From Bacteroidota bacterium (GTDB taxonomy: Bacteria; Bacteroidota; Bacteroidia; Cytophagales; Cytophagaceae), in NCBI GenBank assembly GCA_023392125.1, contig JAEVZS010000026.1:62001-126000 (forward strand): DNA of 64,000 nucleotides, written 5' to 3'. The notes under the pieces were generated by a model that did not search any database, was not told where the DNA came from, and was given only the letters and a program-made list of their open reading frames with translations. The translations under genes and the position numbers were made by a program. Positions 43,648 to 53,483 of this stretch are shown here, piece by piece; the stretch's first letter is position 1; each line of letters begins with the position of its first letter.

Positions 43648-45702
43648 CTAAACAAACTTTATAATTAAAAAAGTATAATCATCATTTAGTTCATTCTTAC
43701 CGGTAAAGTTGTACAAATCGTCCACCAGCTTTCCACTAATCTGCTTGGAATTTAATCGTACATTTTCCACAATCACCGACCTCAGCCGCTGTGAACCATA
43801 CTCTTCTCCGTCTTCATTTTTAGCTTCGATAATACCATCGGTATACAAAACAAGCACATCACCTCGCTCATACCCCAGCTCTGCTTCTTCTATGTGCCGG
43901 CCATATTCCCCGCTTCTTAAAAGCCCGAGTCCGAGCCCGCGGTTTTCAAAATACCGGGCTTCTCCGCTCGCAGCATTGAAAAAAAGCGGCGGACAATGAC
44001 CTGCCCGGGCATACTTTATTTTTTTCTGGCAAACATCAATATAGAAAAGTGTGGAAGTTATAAAAGTAGCCTTTTCCAGACACCGGCTCAGCGCACTGTT
44101 TGCAAGCTTCATAAACTCATTACTGCTTACCTCCAACTGTACAAGACTATGGAAAACTCCTTTCATCAGAGCCATATTAAATGCCGCACTTGTACCACTG
44201 CCGGATACATCGCCTATAATCAGAGCAAGCTTCTCTTTATCAAATTCGAAATAATCAAAATAATCACCGCCGATCTGATCGGCTGATTTTGAAAAAGAGC
44301 TAATTTCCAGATGAATATTGACCAGCATACTGGCAGGGAGCAGACTTTGCTGCACTTTTTTCGCAATCGCAAGCTCCTCCTTGTACCGCTCATTTTCGAC
44401 CGCCTCCGAAATAAGCCGAAAGTTTTTTAATGCGATGCTGGCCTGAGTTGCAAAGGTGAAGATGATATCCATCATCTCTTTATCAAAACCGTCCAAAAGA
44501 TTCTTGAGCAATACAAGATTACCCATCTTATAGTTGTGTGATGACAACGGAATAAGTAACAGAGATTCGACCGGCAGGTTTTTTATTTTCCCGCTTTCGG
44601 GATAGCTTTTCAGATCTTTTATATAATGAGGCTCATTGTCAATGAGTATCTTGTTTTTTCTGAGTATTTTTTTTATTTCAAACACATCGATCTCACTGAT
44701 GCCTTTTGTCAGAAAAGCTGTATAATTCCCGTTTTCATCCATTATTTCAAGCCAGGCCGAATCCGCCATGACAATATCCATGCTGCTTTCAAAAAGCGTA
44801 TTGTATACCTCCTCTTCCTTGGTCCCCATCTGAATAGACTGGCTTAAGCGCTGAAAGATCATCACTTCACCAAATTTCTGCTCAAAAACAGATGAGGTCG
44901 GAAGGTTGAAGAACAAGACAAGCAGAGAAATAAATGAATTGAGGCAAAGAAAGCCAAACATCGCCAGTACAAATGTATTGTTCAAAAGATCAATAACCAG
45001 AATCTGCGTATGATGCTGCTCATAAATCTGCTGAATAAATGTAATGCTGATCAGAATAATAAGGGTAATCAGTAAAATGCTTTGCCATTTCTGATTGTAA
45101 TTCAGAAATGCAACCCACTTAAGATTGAAGGAAAGAATAAGAGCAAATACCACCAGAGGAAAAGAAATAATCAGGAATGGTGTGCTGGTCAGCTCGAGAG
45201 CAAAAAAGTTTGTAAGAATCGACAGCAGAACCAGAATCTCGAAAATATACCAGGCCTGATGCGTAATCTCGGATTTCTGATACAGATTCATCCGCTTCCA
45301 GACATAAAACCCGTTGGCAATAAAAACAATGATCAATCCTATATTGATATGATAAAGCACATTGACCAGATAAATATTGTCCGAAAGTGAGGTTTCATTG
45401 ATCAGGTAAAGAAAGAACTTTATAAAAAGGGAAAAGAAAATGGTAAATGCCCCTATTATAAATACCTGCCACAGCTGCTCGAGAAAATTTCTGTTTTTGC
45501 TTCTTTCTGTATTCAGCTTGAAGCTTAAAAAGGTGAACAGGAAAAACAATGATAAAAGCAGGTAAACAAAAAAGTCATTAACAATAAAGCCTTTACCATT
45601 TATAACCGCATAAATGGTATATAAGTCAATTGCAAGCAAAAAGACCCAGCATAAAATGCTGAGTCCTATGTAAATATTGAAGTATTTTTTCAGATATGCC
45701 AT
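43648..45702 (-). CDS. Membrane SpoIIE-type PP2C phosphatase with GAF domain
   Basis: A 684-residue sensor phosphatase with about eight membrane segments (to about 265), a GAF-like domain (about 285-430), a coiled linker with KKVQQSLLPASM near 457-468, and a PP2C/SpoIIE domain. The metal-binding Asp residues are in IGGDYFDYF, IIGDVSGSG, YTDGIIEAK and NDDYTF. It should dephosphorylate the STAS protein encoded 144 bases downstream in response to a membrane or cytoplasmic cue. guaB follows on the same strand but ends 5 bases before its start. Confidence 0.93.
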   Translation of the reverse strand: MAYLKKYFNIYIGLSILCWVFLLAIDLYTIYAVINGKGFIVNDFFVYLLLSLFFLFTFLSFKLNTERSKNRNFLEQLWQVFIIGAFTIFFSLFIKFFLYLINETSLSDNIYLVNVLYHINIGLIIVFIANGFYVWKRMNLYQKSEITHQAWYIFEILVLLSILTNFFALELTSTPFLIISFPLVVFALILSFNLKWVAFLNYNQKWQSILLITLIILISITFIQQIYEQHHTQILVIDLLNNTFVLAMFGFLCLNSFISLLVLFFNLPTSSVFEQKFGEVMIFQRLSQSIQMGTKEEEVYNTLFESSMDIVMADSAWLEIMDENGNYTAFLTKGISEIDVFEIKKILRKNKILIDNEPHYIKDLKSYPESGKIKNLPVESLLLIPLSSHNYKMGNLVLLKNLLDGFDKEMMDIIFTFATQASIALKNFRLISEAVENERYKEELAIAKKVQQSLLPASMLVNIHLEISSFSKSADQIGGDYFDYFEFDKEKLALIIGDVSGSGTSAAFNMALMKGVFHSLVQLEVSSNEFMKLANSALSRCLEKATFITSTLFYIDVCQKKIKYARAGHCPPLFFNAASGEARYFENRGLGLGLLRSGEYGRHIEEAELGYERGDVLVLYTDGIIEAKNEDGEEYGSQRLRSVIVENVRLNSKQISGKLVDDLYNFTGKNELNDDYTFLIIKFV

Positions 45703-45707
45703 ACTCC

Positions 45708-47183
45708 TTACCGGCTATAGTTTGGAGCTTCTCTGGTTATTGCCACATCATGGGGATGACTTTCGCGGACTCCCGCAGAAGTAATCTGTACAAACTTAGC
45801 CTTTTGCATTTCCGGGATGTCATGCGCGCCGCAATAGCCCATACCGGCTTTCAAACCGCCAACCAGCTGATAAATAACTTCTGCGACCTTGCCTTTGAAA
45901 GGAACTCTTCCGACAATACCTTCCGGAACAAGCTTTTTGATATCGTCTTCCGCATCCTGAAAATAACGGTCTTTTGAACCTTCTTCCATGGCTTCCAGAG
46001 ACCCCATGCCACGATACGATTTGAACTTTCTTCCTTCGTATATGATCACTTCTCCAGGCGCTTCTTCTGTACCGGCAAGCAGTGAGCCGACCATTATTGA
46101 ATCCGCACCCGCTGCAATAGCTTTGGCAATGTCACCCGAAAAACGAATACCGCCGTCTGCAATTACAGGTACTCCCAGAGATTTTAATGCCTTGGCAGCT
46201 TCATAAACAGCGGTAAGCTGAGGCATGCCAACACCGGCTATAACCCTTGTCGTACATATGCTTCCCGGACCAATACCTACTTTGACCGCATCGGCTCCGG
46301 CCTCGGCCAGCGCCACTGCTCCTTCTGCTGTAGCGATATTTCCGGCTATGATCTGAAGATCCGGAAATTTATCTTTTACTTTTCGTACTGTATCGATCAC
46401 TCCTTTGGAGTGCCCATGAGCCGTATCAATGCTAACCACATCTACTCCTGCTTTTACCAGAGCTTCTACCCGCTCAAGAATATCGGCTGTAACCCCGACT
46501 GCCGCTCCTACCCGCAACCGGCCAAATTCATCCTTGCATGCTTCGGGTCTGTCCTTTCTCTTCAGAATATCTTTGTAGGTTATCAAACCTTTCAGATTTC
46601 CTGCTTCATCTACGATCGGAAGCTTTTCTATTTTATGCTGCTGAAGAATTTCTTCGGCTTTGGCGAGATCAATACCGACATTGGCCGTGATCAGATTCTC
46701 ACGGGTCATTATCTCTGTGATTTTCCGGGATGTATTCTTTTCAAATCGGATATCCCGGTTTGTAATAATACCTACAAGCTTGCCGGCTTTATCCACCACA
46801 GGAATCCCACCGATTTTATGATCTTTCATGATAGCCAGGGCGTCCTGCAATACAGAGCTCTCATCCAGCGTAATAGGATCCAGGATCATTCCGCTCTCAG
46901 ACCGCTTTACTCTTTTCACCTGATCTGCCTGCGCCGCAATACTCATGTTTTTATGAATAATACCAATTCCTCCGAGGTGAGCCATGGAGATTGCCAGTTC
47001 GTATTCCGAAACCGTATCCATTGCAGCTGATACAAGAGGAATGTTCAGTGTTATTTTTTTGGTGAGTCTGGTCTGCGTGTTGGTATTTCTTGGCAGAACT
47101 TCTGAATAGGCCGGAAGCAACAATACATCGTCGTATGTCAAGGCCAAAGCGAAAAACTTGGAAGCGTCCTGAGTTAGAGACAT
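45708..47183 (-). CDS. guaB: Inosine-5'-monophosphate dehydrogenase
   Basis: A 491-residue IMPDH catalysing the committed step to GMP. I start it at ATG 47183; the TTG two codons upstream is less likely. It has two CBS domains inserted at about 95-210, the active-site Cys in GIGPGSICTTR near 297-307, and the mobile flap YRGMGSLEAM near 400-409. It has its own upstream promoter. The IMP it uses comes from PurH, encoded at 26198. Confidence 0.97.
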   Translation of the reverse strand: MSLTQDASKFFALALTYDDVLLLPAYSEVLPRNTNTQTRLTKKITLNIPLVSAAMDTVSEYELAISMAHLGGIGIIHKNMSIAAQADQVKRVKRSESGMILDPITLDESSVLQDALAIMKDHKIGGIPVVDKAGKLVGIITNRDIRFEKNTSRKITEIMTRENLITANVGIDLAKAEEILQQHKIEKLPIVDEAGNLKGLITYKDILKRKDRPEACKDEFGRLRVGAAVGVTADILERVEALVKAGVDVVSIDTAHGHSKGVIDTVRKVKDKFPDLQIIAGNIATAEGAVALAEAGADAVKVGIGPGSICTTRVIAGVGMPQLTAVYEAAKALKSLGVPVIADGGIRFSGDIAKAIAAGADSIMVGSLLAGTEEAPGEVIIYEGRKFKSYRGMGSLEAMEEGSKDRYFQDAEDDIKKLVPEGIVGRVPFKGKVAEVIYQLVGGLKAGMGYCGAHDIPEMQKAKFVQITSAGVRESHPHDVAITREAPNYSR

Positions 47184-47216
47184 TTGCAAATACGTTTAAG
47201 TCTGTTATTTGCGGGG

Positions 47217-47224
47217 CAAAATTA
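47217..47224 (-). promoter_or_regulatory. Putative guaB promoter (-7 element)
   Basis: On the minus strand TAATTTTG matches the Bacteroidetes -7 consensus TAnnTTTG exactly. It lies 33 bases before the guaB ATG, in the only gap before that gene. A T-rich stretch (GTTTTT) about 20 bases further upstream could serve as a weak -33 element. Confidence 0.5.
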
Positions 47225-47303
47225 GGGAGTATTTATGAGATTAAAAACAGATTTGCGAATTAAAGTTTTTCTACGTCACTTTTTTCTTATCTGCTATGGC
47301 TCT

Positions 47304-48635
47304 TTACAGCCGGTTGGCCGATTTCAGTTCCAGGTATTTGTTGATTACGTGAATAGTGAGCTGTTCCGGTGAAGTAAGCATGGTTGCGATTCCATACCGG
47401 CTAAGCTCCTTCACAATCCGTTCCTTTTCCATGAGCAGGGTTTCAACAGCTGTTTTAGTGTAAATATCATCTACACTTTCTGATCGTCTGTCAAGAAAAC
47501 TTTTCAGCATTACATCCTCAAAAAAAACGACAACCAGCAAATGACGGCTGGCCAGCCTCCGGATCAGGGCAATCTGACGACTGAGGGAGGCTGAACTCTC
47601 AAAATTTGTAAAAAGAAACAGCAGGCTCCGGTTAGGCAGATTTTTCCATAAGGAAGTAAACAGCCCTGACATATCGGATTCATGATATGCGGTCTTTTCC
47701 AGATAAAGTGTCTGAAGGATCGTATTCAGCTGATTATTGTCTGACGAGGCTTTCAGAAACGTATCCACCTTTCTGTTAAAAGTTACCAATCCGGCCCTAT
47801 CGTATTTTTTCAGCGCAAGGTGTGACAGCATCAGACTGGCATTAATGGAATAATCCAGCAGAGACATTCCCTTAAAAGGTAACTCCATGGACCTCCCCTT
47901 GTCAATGATGCAATAAATCTGCCGGGCCCGTTCATCCTGATACTGATTGACCATCAGATGCTGGTTTCTTGCCGTAGCTTTCCAGTTGATCACCCGCAGA
48001 TCATCACCCTCCACATAATTTCTCACCTGGTCAAATTCCTGGCTATGACCAAGTTTTCTATACCGCCGTATACCGTTTTCCTTAAGCCTGTTTGCCTGCA
48101 TCTGCAATTCATACGATTTCAGCATTAAAAACGAAGGATATACGCTCACTTCCTGATTCTGCGCAAACTGATATCTTCTGCTCAGAAACCGAAACGGTCC
48201 GGAAGCAAAAACATTTAATGCTCCGAATGAATAGACACCTCTTTTCACCGGCCGAAGTGTATAGGACAATTGCTCCGTTGCTCCCGGTTTCATACAGGAC
48301 TTTATGAAAAAATCCCTGATCTGAAACTGAAAAGGCAATTCATCGATTATCAGAATCTGCAGAGGGAAAGTATAGGACGAATGTACTGTAATCGATACAT
48401 CATTGTTATCTCCGTTGGAAAAACGCTCCTGACAGGTACGAAATGCGGACACTCCCTGCTTTGTTCTGTACAGGGCAATCAGATCCAGACCAATCAGCAC
48501 TATAGTCACCAGCAGCAGGGCCTTACCCGCTATCAGAAAGCCCGGTATAAGAAATGCCAGAATAAACACCAGCACATTGGCAATCAGAAAAACAGAAAGT
48601 GAACGATCTATATAAAGGCTTTTGAACAATTTCAT
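47304..48635 (-). CDS. DUF58 domain membrane protein
   Basis: A 443-residue protein with two N-terminal membrane segments (about 15-50) and a DUF58/von Willebrand A-like domain. The DUF58 core is visible as GDDLRVINWKATARNQHLMV near 209-228 and IIDKGRSMELPFKG near 242-255. Such proteins pair with MoxR ATPases, and here the MoxR gene is directly upstream with TAATG overlap. Function is unknown. Related clusters have been linked to membrane stress and aerotolerance. Confidence 0.88.
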   Translation of the reverse strand: MKLFKSLYIDRSLSVFLIANVLVFILAFLIPGFLIAGKALLLVTIVLIGLDLIALYRTKQGVSAFRTCQERFSNGDNNDVSITVHSSYTFPLQILIIDELPFQFQIRDFFIKSCMKPGATEQLSYTLRPVKRGVYSFGALNVFASGPFRFLSRRYQFAQNQEVSVYPSFLMLKSYELQMQANRLKENGIRRYRKLGHSQEFDQVRNYVEGDDLRVINWKATARNQHLMVNQYQDERARQIYCIIDKGRSMELPFKGMSLLDYSINASLMLSHLALKKYDRAGLVTFNRKVDTFLKASSDNNQLNTILQTLYLEKTAYHESDMSGLFTSLWKNLPNRSLLFLFTNFESSASLSRQIALIRRLASRHLLVVVFFEDVMLKSFLDRRSESVDDIYTKTAVETLLMEKERIVKELSRYGIATMLTSPEQLTIHVINKYLELKSANRL

Positions 48636-49612
48636 TATTTGGGCACTTCAATGCCTTTTACAATCTGATCTATAACCTGCCGGGCCTGCATCCCCTCCAT
48701 TTCCTTTTCCGCGGAAAGCACAATTCTGTGGCTGAGAATCTCGGGCAGTACAAAACGGATATCGTCCGGCACGACAAAATCCCGTCCATTCATCAGAGCC
48801 ACCGCCCTGGATGCTCTGACCACCGCCAGCGAAGCTCTCGGCGAGGCTCCCAGATACAGCGAAGCATGATTTCTGGTTGCATAGACAATCTGCGCAATAT
48901 ACCGGCACAGTGGTTCTTCGATCAGCACATTGCGGACCATTGCCTGGTATTCTGTGAGCTGCTCCGCAGTAAGCAAAGGTTTAACTGCATTGAGATCCAC
49001 ATCTCCTTTTCTGCTCTGAAAGCCGTTTATGATTGCAATTTCTTCCTCAAGATTCGGATAGCCTACATCGATCTTGAACATAAATCTGTCCAGCTGAGCC
49101 TCCGGAAGCCGGTAAGTACCCTCCTGCTCCAGCGGGTTTTGTGTTGCCATAATCATAAATGGCCTGGTGAGCGGGTACGTGATACCATCAACTGTTATCT
49201 GCCGCTCCTCCATGACCTCAAACAAGGCTGACTGTGTTTTGGCGGGAGCTCTGTTGATCTCATCGATCAATACATAGTTTGAAAATACCGGTCCTTTCTT
49301 AAAATGAAACGAATTATCTCCCTGCTTATAAATACTTGTGCCCAGCACATCCGAAGGCAGCATATCCGGTGTAAACTGAATCCGGCTGAATGAGATAGAA
49401 AGGGTTCTTGAAAGCAGCTTGGATATCAGGGTTTTTGCCACTCCGGGCACACCTTCCAGCAATACATGCCCTTCGGCCAGAAGTGCCGTAATCAGCATAT
49501 CAATCAGCTTTTCCTGCCCGACGATAATCTGACCAACTTCTTTTTTTATCCCGGCAATGCTATCGGTAATGGCCGAAAGATCGGTTCTGGACTCGAATAA
49601 ATTATTTTCCAT
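48635..49612 (-). CDS. MoxR-family AAA+ ATPase
   Basis: A 325-residue MoxR ATPase. Walker A is GVPGVAKT near 55-62, Walker B VLIDEINRAPAKTQSALFE, and the sensor 1 region is ATQNPLEQEGTYRLPEAQLD near 156-175. It is co-encoded with DUF58, DUF4350 and DUF4129 proteins, the usual Bacteroidetes arrangement. It probably remodels the DUF58 partner. It is distinct from the MoxR at 37245. Confidence 0.93.
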   Translation of the reverse strand: MENNLFESRTDLSAITDSIAGIKKEVGQIIVGQEKLIDMLITALLAEGHVLLEGVPGVAKTLISKLLSRTLSISFSRIQFTPDMLPSDVLGTSIYKQGDNSFHFKKGPVFSNYVLIDEINRAPAKTQSALFEVMEERQITVDGITYPLTRPFMIMATQNPLEQEGTYRLPEAQLDRFMFKIDVGYPNLEEEIAIINGFQSRKGDVDLNAVKPLLTAEQLTEYQAMVRNVLIEEPLCRYIAQIVYATRNHASLYLGASPRASLAVVRASRAVALMNGRDFVVPDDIRFVLPEILSHRIVLSAEKEMEGMQARQVIDQIVKGIEVPK

Positions 49613-49614
49613 CG

Positions 49615-50823
49615 TTATTGTTTTGCAGCATCATATAGTTCTTCCAGGAGCGTATTCAGGATTTCCATTGTTACAGCACCGACAATATCGTTGCTGTATA
49701 TACCCCTGACAACGTGTTCCAGCCGGGACAGCAACTCTTTGTCTATACCAGTTTTCCGATGGACGGTATCCACGAAATCCCGGTCAGTAATCCTGGATGA
49801 AATATGAAAATTCTTTCGTAAATAAAATTCAACGTAATGAATCCGTTTCAGCGCAGCCTGCTTCTGATTGCCATACTCCAGGTAAAGACTTCCGATGGTC
49901 CGGGCAAAAAGCAGGCGCTCATTCACCGGTTCAGGTATCACAGGGATAATCCGCTGCTTTCGTTTGGCTCCGAAGATCATAAAAACGGCCAGTCCTGTCA
50001 ATGCAATATACATAGCCCATTTCAGTGCCTGATCACTCATAATAAACCTCAGAGGAGATTCTGAAACAGCCTGTCTGTTTCTGTTTCCAGGCTTGTAATA
50101 CTCATCCCAGTTCACATTTTCAACCGGAAGACAGGATAAGGTTTGTTCAATCAGCAAAGCTCCCTGCGATTGAAGAATATGGAAATTGGTAAACAATAAC
50201 GGCGTGCTGCAAAGTAAAAACTGACCTTCGCCATATCTGATACGGATACAGGTAATATCACCGCTTTGTGTCCGGGTCAGCACTTCGGTATAAGCAGAAT
50301 CAAACTCTGTAAAACCGGCTTCAACCATTGCCTTATCGACCACAAAAACGCTTGTATCTGTATGAAGCCCGGGCACATTCATCAATAATTGAACAGAGTC
50401 CGGATTGGAATCCATCGGAAAAAAACGCGCGATAAACTCCGTTTTTATCTGTAGAGAATCTGCCAGAGGACCGGATATCTGACCCGCGGCCACAAACACA
50501 TTGCCTCCTTCCTGCACGAAATAGAGCAACCAGTCAGCATCTGCCTCTGAAAGCGCAAATTCGCTGGTTACAAACACATAATTCTCTCCATATAAATCAT
50601 TCTCCTCAATATAAACCGCACTGGGTTGCCGCACTTTGCTCAGGACTTTCTCAGGAAAAATATCAGGCAGGAGAGAGTACAGTATCTTATTGCCATAGGG
50701 AATATGATCTTCTGACGAAAAGCTCTGTTTCCAGTCCAGAGGTTCGGGAAGCAGCATCCTGATTACTATACCCAGAAGGATAACTCCGGCCAGCGGCAAA
50801 CTATATTTCAGCTCCCTGTTCAA
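49615..50823 (-). CDS. DUF4350 domain protein
   Basis: A 402-residue protein with an N-terminal membrane segment (about 8-24), a DUF4350/ThuA-like glutamine-amidotransferase-like fold in the periplasm (EEGGNVFVAAGQ-type strand near 105-115), and a second membrane segment near 265-283 followed by a cytoplasmic helical tail. The start is TTG, overlapping the stop of the DUF4129 gene as TTGA, so it is translationally coupled. It lies between the DUF4129 and MoxR genes. The molecular role is unknown. Confidence 0.83.
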   Translation of the reverse strand: MNRELKYSLPLAGVILLGIVIRMLLPEPLDWKQSFSSEDHIPYGNKILYSLLPDIFPEKVLSKVRQPSAVYIEENDLYGENYVFVTSEFALSEADADWLLYFVQEGGNVFVAAGQISGPLADSLQIKTEFIARFFPMDSNPDSVQLLMNVPGLHTDTSVFVVDKAMVEAGFTEFDSAYTEVLTRTQSGDITCIRIRYGEGQFLLCSTPLLFTNFHILQSQGALLIEQTLSCLPVENVNWDEYYKPGNRNRQAVSESPLRFIMSDQALKWAMYIALTGLAVFMIFGAKRKQRIIPVIPEPVNERLLFARTIGSLYLEYGNQKQAALKRIHYVEFYLRKNFHISSRITDRDFVDTVHRKTGIDKELLSRLEHVVRGIYSNDIVGAVTMEILNTLLEELYDAAKQ

Positions 50824-51455
50824 CGCCCTGTGCTTATATATTGATCGAGTGACATGAATGTTTCTTTCGCGGATTCGTACCGTAAGCGGTCAACAGGAAA
50901 ATCTCCGTACCAGATGTATTCATACAGAAAACAGACTTTGCGAAACCATTGCCTGAGTCCGGGATCTTCCAGCTCCAGCGCATACGTTCTGTTGGTTTTC
51001 GATATTTCCCAGCTGATAAGATTTTCCCGATCCAGCTTCTGCAGCAGGCCCAGATAATGAAAACGTACTGCAAGCCGGTAATCCTTATGCGTGACTGCTT
51101 CCTCTGCCAGCTGCTCAAAGTCGGTATGTTCCATCTGCTGCGCCTGGGCATATAGTAGTTCCGGACCAGACTTTCGTTTCCCTCTTTTCAGAAACCAGGA
51201 CCTGTCTGCTTTAAGAATCCTGAACACCAGAAAAAGAACAAAAAGCAAGACCAGTGCTATGCCTGCATATTCCCACACCGAAGAAGAGACATTATCCGGA
51301 AATAAGCTCACCAGCTTTTTTATAAATTCCTGCAACCAGTTACTGTCTGGTTTTGCAGCCTCTTCGATCACATAGTCATACAGGGGATCATTGCGGAAAG
51401 CCTGCAATCTTTCAGCGTCAAATTCACGAAGATATATGCTGGTGCTGTCTGACAA
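50820..51455 (-). CDS. DUF4129 domain membrane protein, N-terminus uncertain
   Basis: A protein of about 211 residues with a conserved opening (LREFDAERLQAFRNDPLYDY), one membrane segment, and a C-terminal cytoplasmic DUF4129 domain (YRLAVRFHYLGLLQKLDR, FLYEYIWYGDFPVD). The frame has no ATG before the conserved region. I use TTG at 51455; another TTG at 51545 would overlap the upstream gene by 59 bases. Homologues normally have a signal peptide before the LREFD-like motif, and none is seen with either start, so the N-terminus may be eroded or mis-sequenced. It belongs to the MoxR/DUF58 cluster. Confidence 0.75.
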   Translation of the reverse strand: MSDSTSIYLREFDAERLQAFRNDPLYDYVIEEAAKPDSNWLQEFIKKLVSLFPDNVSSSVWEYAGIALVLLFVLFLVFRILKADRSWFLKRGKRKSGPELLYAQAQQMEHTDFEQLAEEAVTHKDYRLAVRFHYLGLLQKLDRENLISWEISKTNRTYALELEDPGLRQWFRKVCFLYEYIWYGDFPVDRLRYESAKETFMSLDQYISTGR

Positions 51456-51486
51456 CGCGTAAGTTTTTAGGGTCTGCCGGCCGGTT

Positions 51487-52491
51487 TTATGCCTTGTAGC
51501 TTTCGTCGTTTGTATCGGATGATCTTTCCTCCTGGTCAGCCCCAAATTCTTCGATTCTGTTTTGTAAGCTGACTGCCTCCTTCTCTTCCCGGATACTTCC
51601 GTACTGCAAAGTAATCGCGATGATATTTATTGCATAACCAAAGTAACCGATCAGCATAAATACTATTGACATGACAATCATCCAGACACTCGCTTCTTCA
51701 AAGCCAACAGGACCTTTTTCTATAAAATCACTTCCGCTAATCGCAGTAACCAGTATAAACGGGATCATGGCCACAGTCATGACCATCATCTGAATCACAA
51801 AACAGATAAAAATAACTCCGACAATTTTCCATCGATTGCCCGAAGCGAGCTGAAAACAGCGGCTTACACTCTGCCCGAAGCGTAATTTTTCGATCAGACG
51901 GACATTAAAAATCAATGCAAGCGGGGAAAAAACATACAATAAGCCCCCAATAAATGCGATAACTACCAAGATTGATAGTAGCACCATCACTACAGGATTC
52001 ATTAGTGAAGAAAACAACGTACTGAATCCCGTTCCGATAGCAACCGCTATCACAACCGCTATTACCATAGCAAAATAAATAGCCCCGATAAACAGAACCA
52101 GCCCGATCAATGTCTTCAGAGCAATCATGTAATTTTGCCGGATTGACTGCCATAGTTCAGCTACCGTGATACCTTCATCAGCTTCTTTCTGCATATACAG
52201 TATGACGTACTGATAGATCCCTGTCAGAAAAACTGAAGCAGAAAAAATCCCTGCAACAATGACCAGAAAATTATACAGGTAAAAAGAAGCACCTATTCCA
52301 TTGATCATAGACTTCCCCATGGAATATTGCAACAGGGTAAACACCAAAAGCATGATCAAAAGGAAAGGACCTGTGGTATAGAGCATACAACGGACAAAGG
52401 ACTGGAAATTTTCCCTGATAAAATCAGCCATGGTACTGATAATCTCACCAATACCTCTGACCTTGTAAAAGTTAATTTTGCCGGATTGCAT
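51487..52491 (-). CDS. Polytopic membrane protein of the MoxR/SpoIIM cluster
   Basis: A 334-residue protein with about six membrane segments between residues 38 and 290 and a charged C-terminal tail rich in Glu. A stretch FGQSVSRCFQLASGNRWKIV near 201-220 before a membrane segment resembles the glycerophosphodiesterase-like or DUF975-type membrane domains. I do not recognise a named family. It overlaps the spoIIM gene by 20 bases and precedes the DUF4129 gene, so it is part of the same operon. Confidence 0.82.
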   Translation of the reverse strand: MQSGKINFYKVRGIGEIISTMADFIRENFQSFVRCMLYTTGPFLLIMLLVFTLLQYSMGKSMINGIGASFYLYNFLVIVAGIFSASVFLTGIYQYVILYMQKEADEGITVAELWQSIRQNYMIALKTLIGLVLFIGAIYFAMVIAVVIAVAIGTGFSTLFSSLMNPVVMVLLSILVVIAFIGGLLYVFSPLALIFNVRLIEKLRFGQSVSRCFQLASGNRWKIVGVIFICFVIQMMVMTVAMIPFILVTAISGSDFIEKGPVGFEEASVWMIVMSIVFMLIGYFGYAINIIAITLQYGSIREEKEAVSLQNRIEEFGADQEERSSDTNDESYKA

Positions 52492-53440
52492 TTTTCTTTC
52501 TTAAGTAGAGCGGATAAACAATAAAGTACATAAATACGAATAAAGCAGACAAAATGATAATCAGCACCCGGATGAATACCGGCCACTCGGTATGCCGTGT
52601 CACAAACCCCTCGAGAAATCCGGCGACTATGAACACCGGTACCAGTCCGATTACGAGCTTTATTCCTGTCCGGGCTGCTTTTCTGAATGACTCAGCCCGG
52701 GAGAAAGTACCGGGAAACAATAATCCGTTTCCCATAAGAATGCCTGCTGCTCCGGCAACTATAATCGCCGAAATTTCAAGTGTGCCATGTATCCAGATCG
52801 TCAGGGCAGAAGTAGCAAGCAGCCCTTTTGTGTAAAAAAAATACTGAAACGCTCCAAGCATAATACCATTCTGAAACAGCACCCAGCCTGTACCGGCTGA
52901 TGTCAGTATACCTGCCACGAAGGTCAGAAACGAAACCTTAATATTGTTGATCGTAATGCCCAAAAACATCTCTGTCTGGCCAGCACTCTTATATATTGCC
53001 ATCGGATCTCCTTTTTCAATATTATACAGTGTATGATCAACATAGGCAGAGCCAAGTATCAGGCGGACGTAGGTATCGTCATAGCGGGCAGACAGCGCTC
53101 CGATCATGGCTGCAATTCCGAAGATAAGAAACGAATACAAAAGGTACTTCTGATTCAGGGCCAGCACTCCGGGCAGCTCAGTTGTCCAAAAGGTGATAAA
53201 ACGGTTTTGTCTTTCTTTGCGGTTGCGGTAAATACGCTGATGTATCCCGGCCACCAGATCATTCAGATAAACTGTCGTATGGCTGTCCGGATAATAGCTG
53301 CGGGCATAGGCCAAATCATCAGACAGCCCGATATACATGGTCGTGAGAGAATCCGGGTCTGCGCTTTCTTTTCCTTCGATAATCTTCTCAAAGTCTTTCC
53401 ATTTTTCCCCGTTTGCCTTCAAAAAAGCGGCCTCTCTCAT
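52472..53440 (-). CDS. Stage II sporulation protein M-like membrane protein
   Basis: A 322-residue SpoIIM/DUF95 family protein with a cytoplasmic N-terminus (about 1-95) and about five or six membrane segments. IWIHGTLEISAIIVAGAAGI near 215-234 is the family hallmark, with MYIGLSDDLAYARSYYPDS near 36-54. In non-sporulating bacteria it accompanies RDD, MoxR and DUF58 genes; function is unknown. It starts 43 bases from the divergent RDD gene. Confidence 0.9.
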   Translation of the reverse strand: MREAAFLKANGEKWKDFEKIIEGKESADPDSLTTMYIGLSDDLAYARSYYPDSHTTVYLNDLVAGIHQRIYRNRKERQNRFITFWTTELPGVLALNQKYLLYSFLIFGIAAMIGALSARYDDTYVRLILGSAYVDHTLYNIEKGDPMAIYKSAGQTEMFLGITINNIKVSFLTFVAGILTSAGTGWVLFQNGIMLGAFQYFFYTKGLLATSALTIWIHGTLEISAIIVAGAAGILMGNGLLFPGTFSRAESFRKAARTGIKLVIGLVPVFIVAGFLEGFVTRHTEWPVFIRVLIIILSALFVFMYFIVYPLYLRKKNAIRQN

Positions 53441-53483
53441 TCGGTTTACCTGTTTTTTTATCTAATTTAGAAAAAAATAATTA

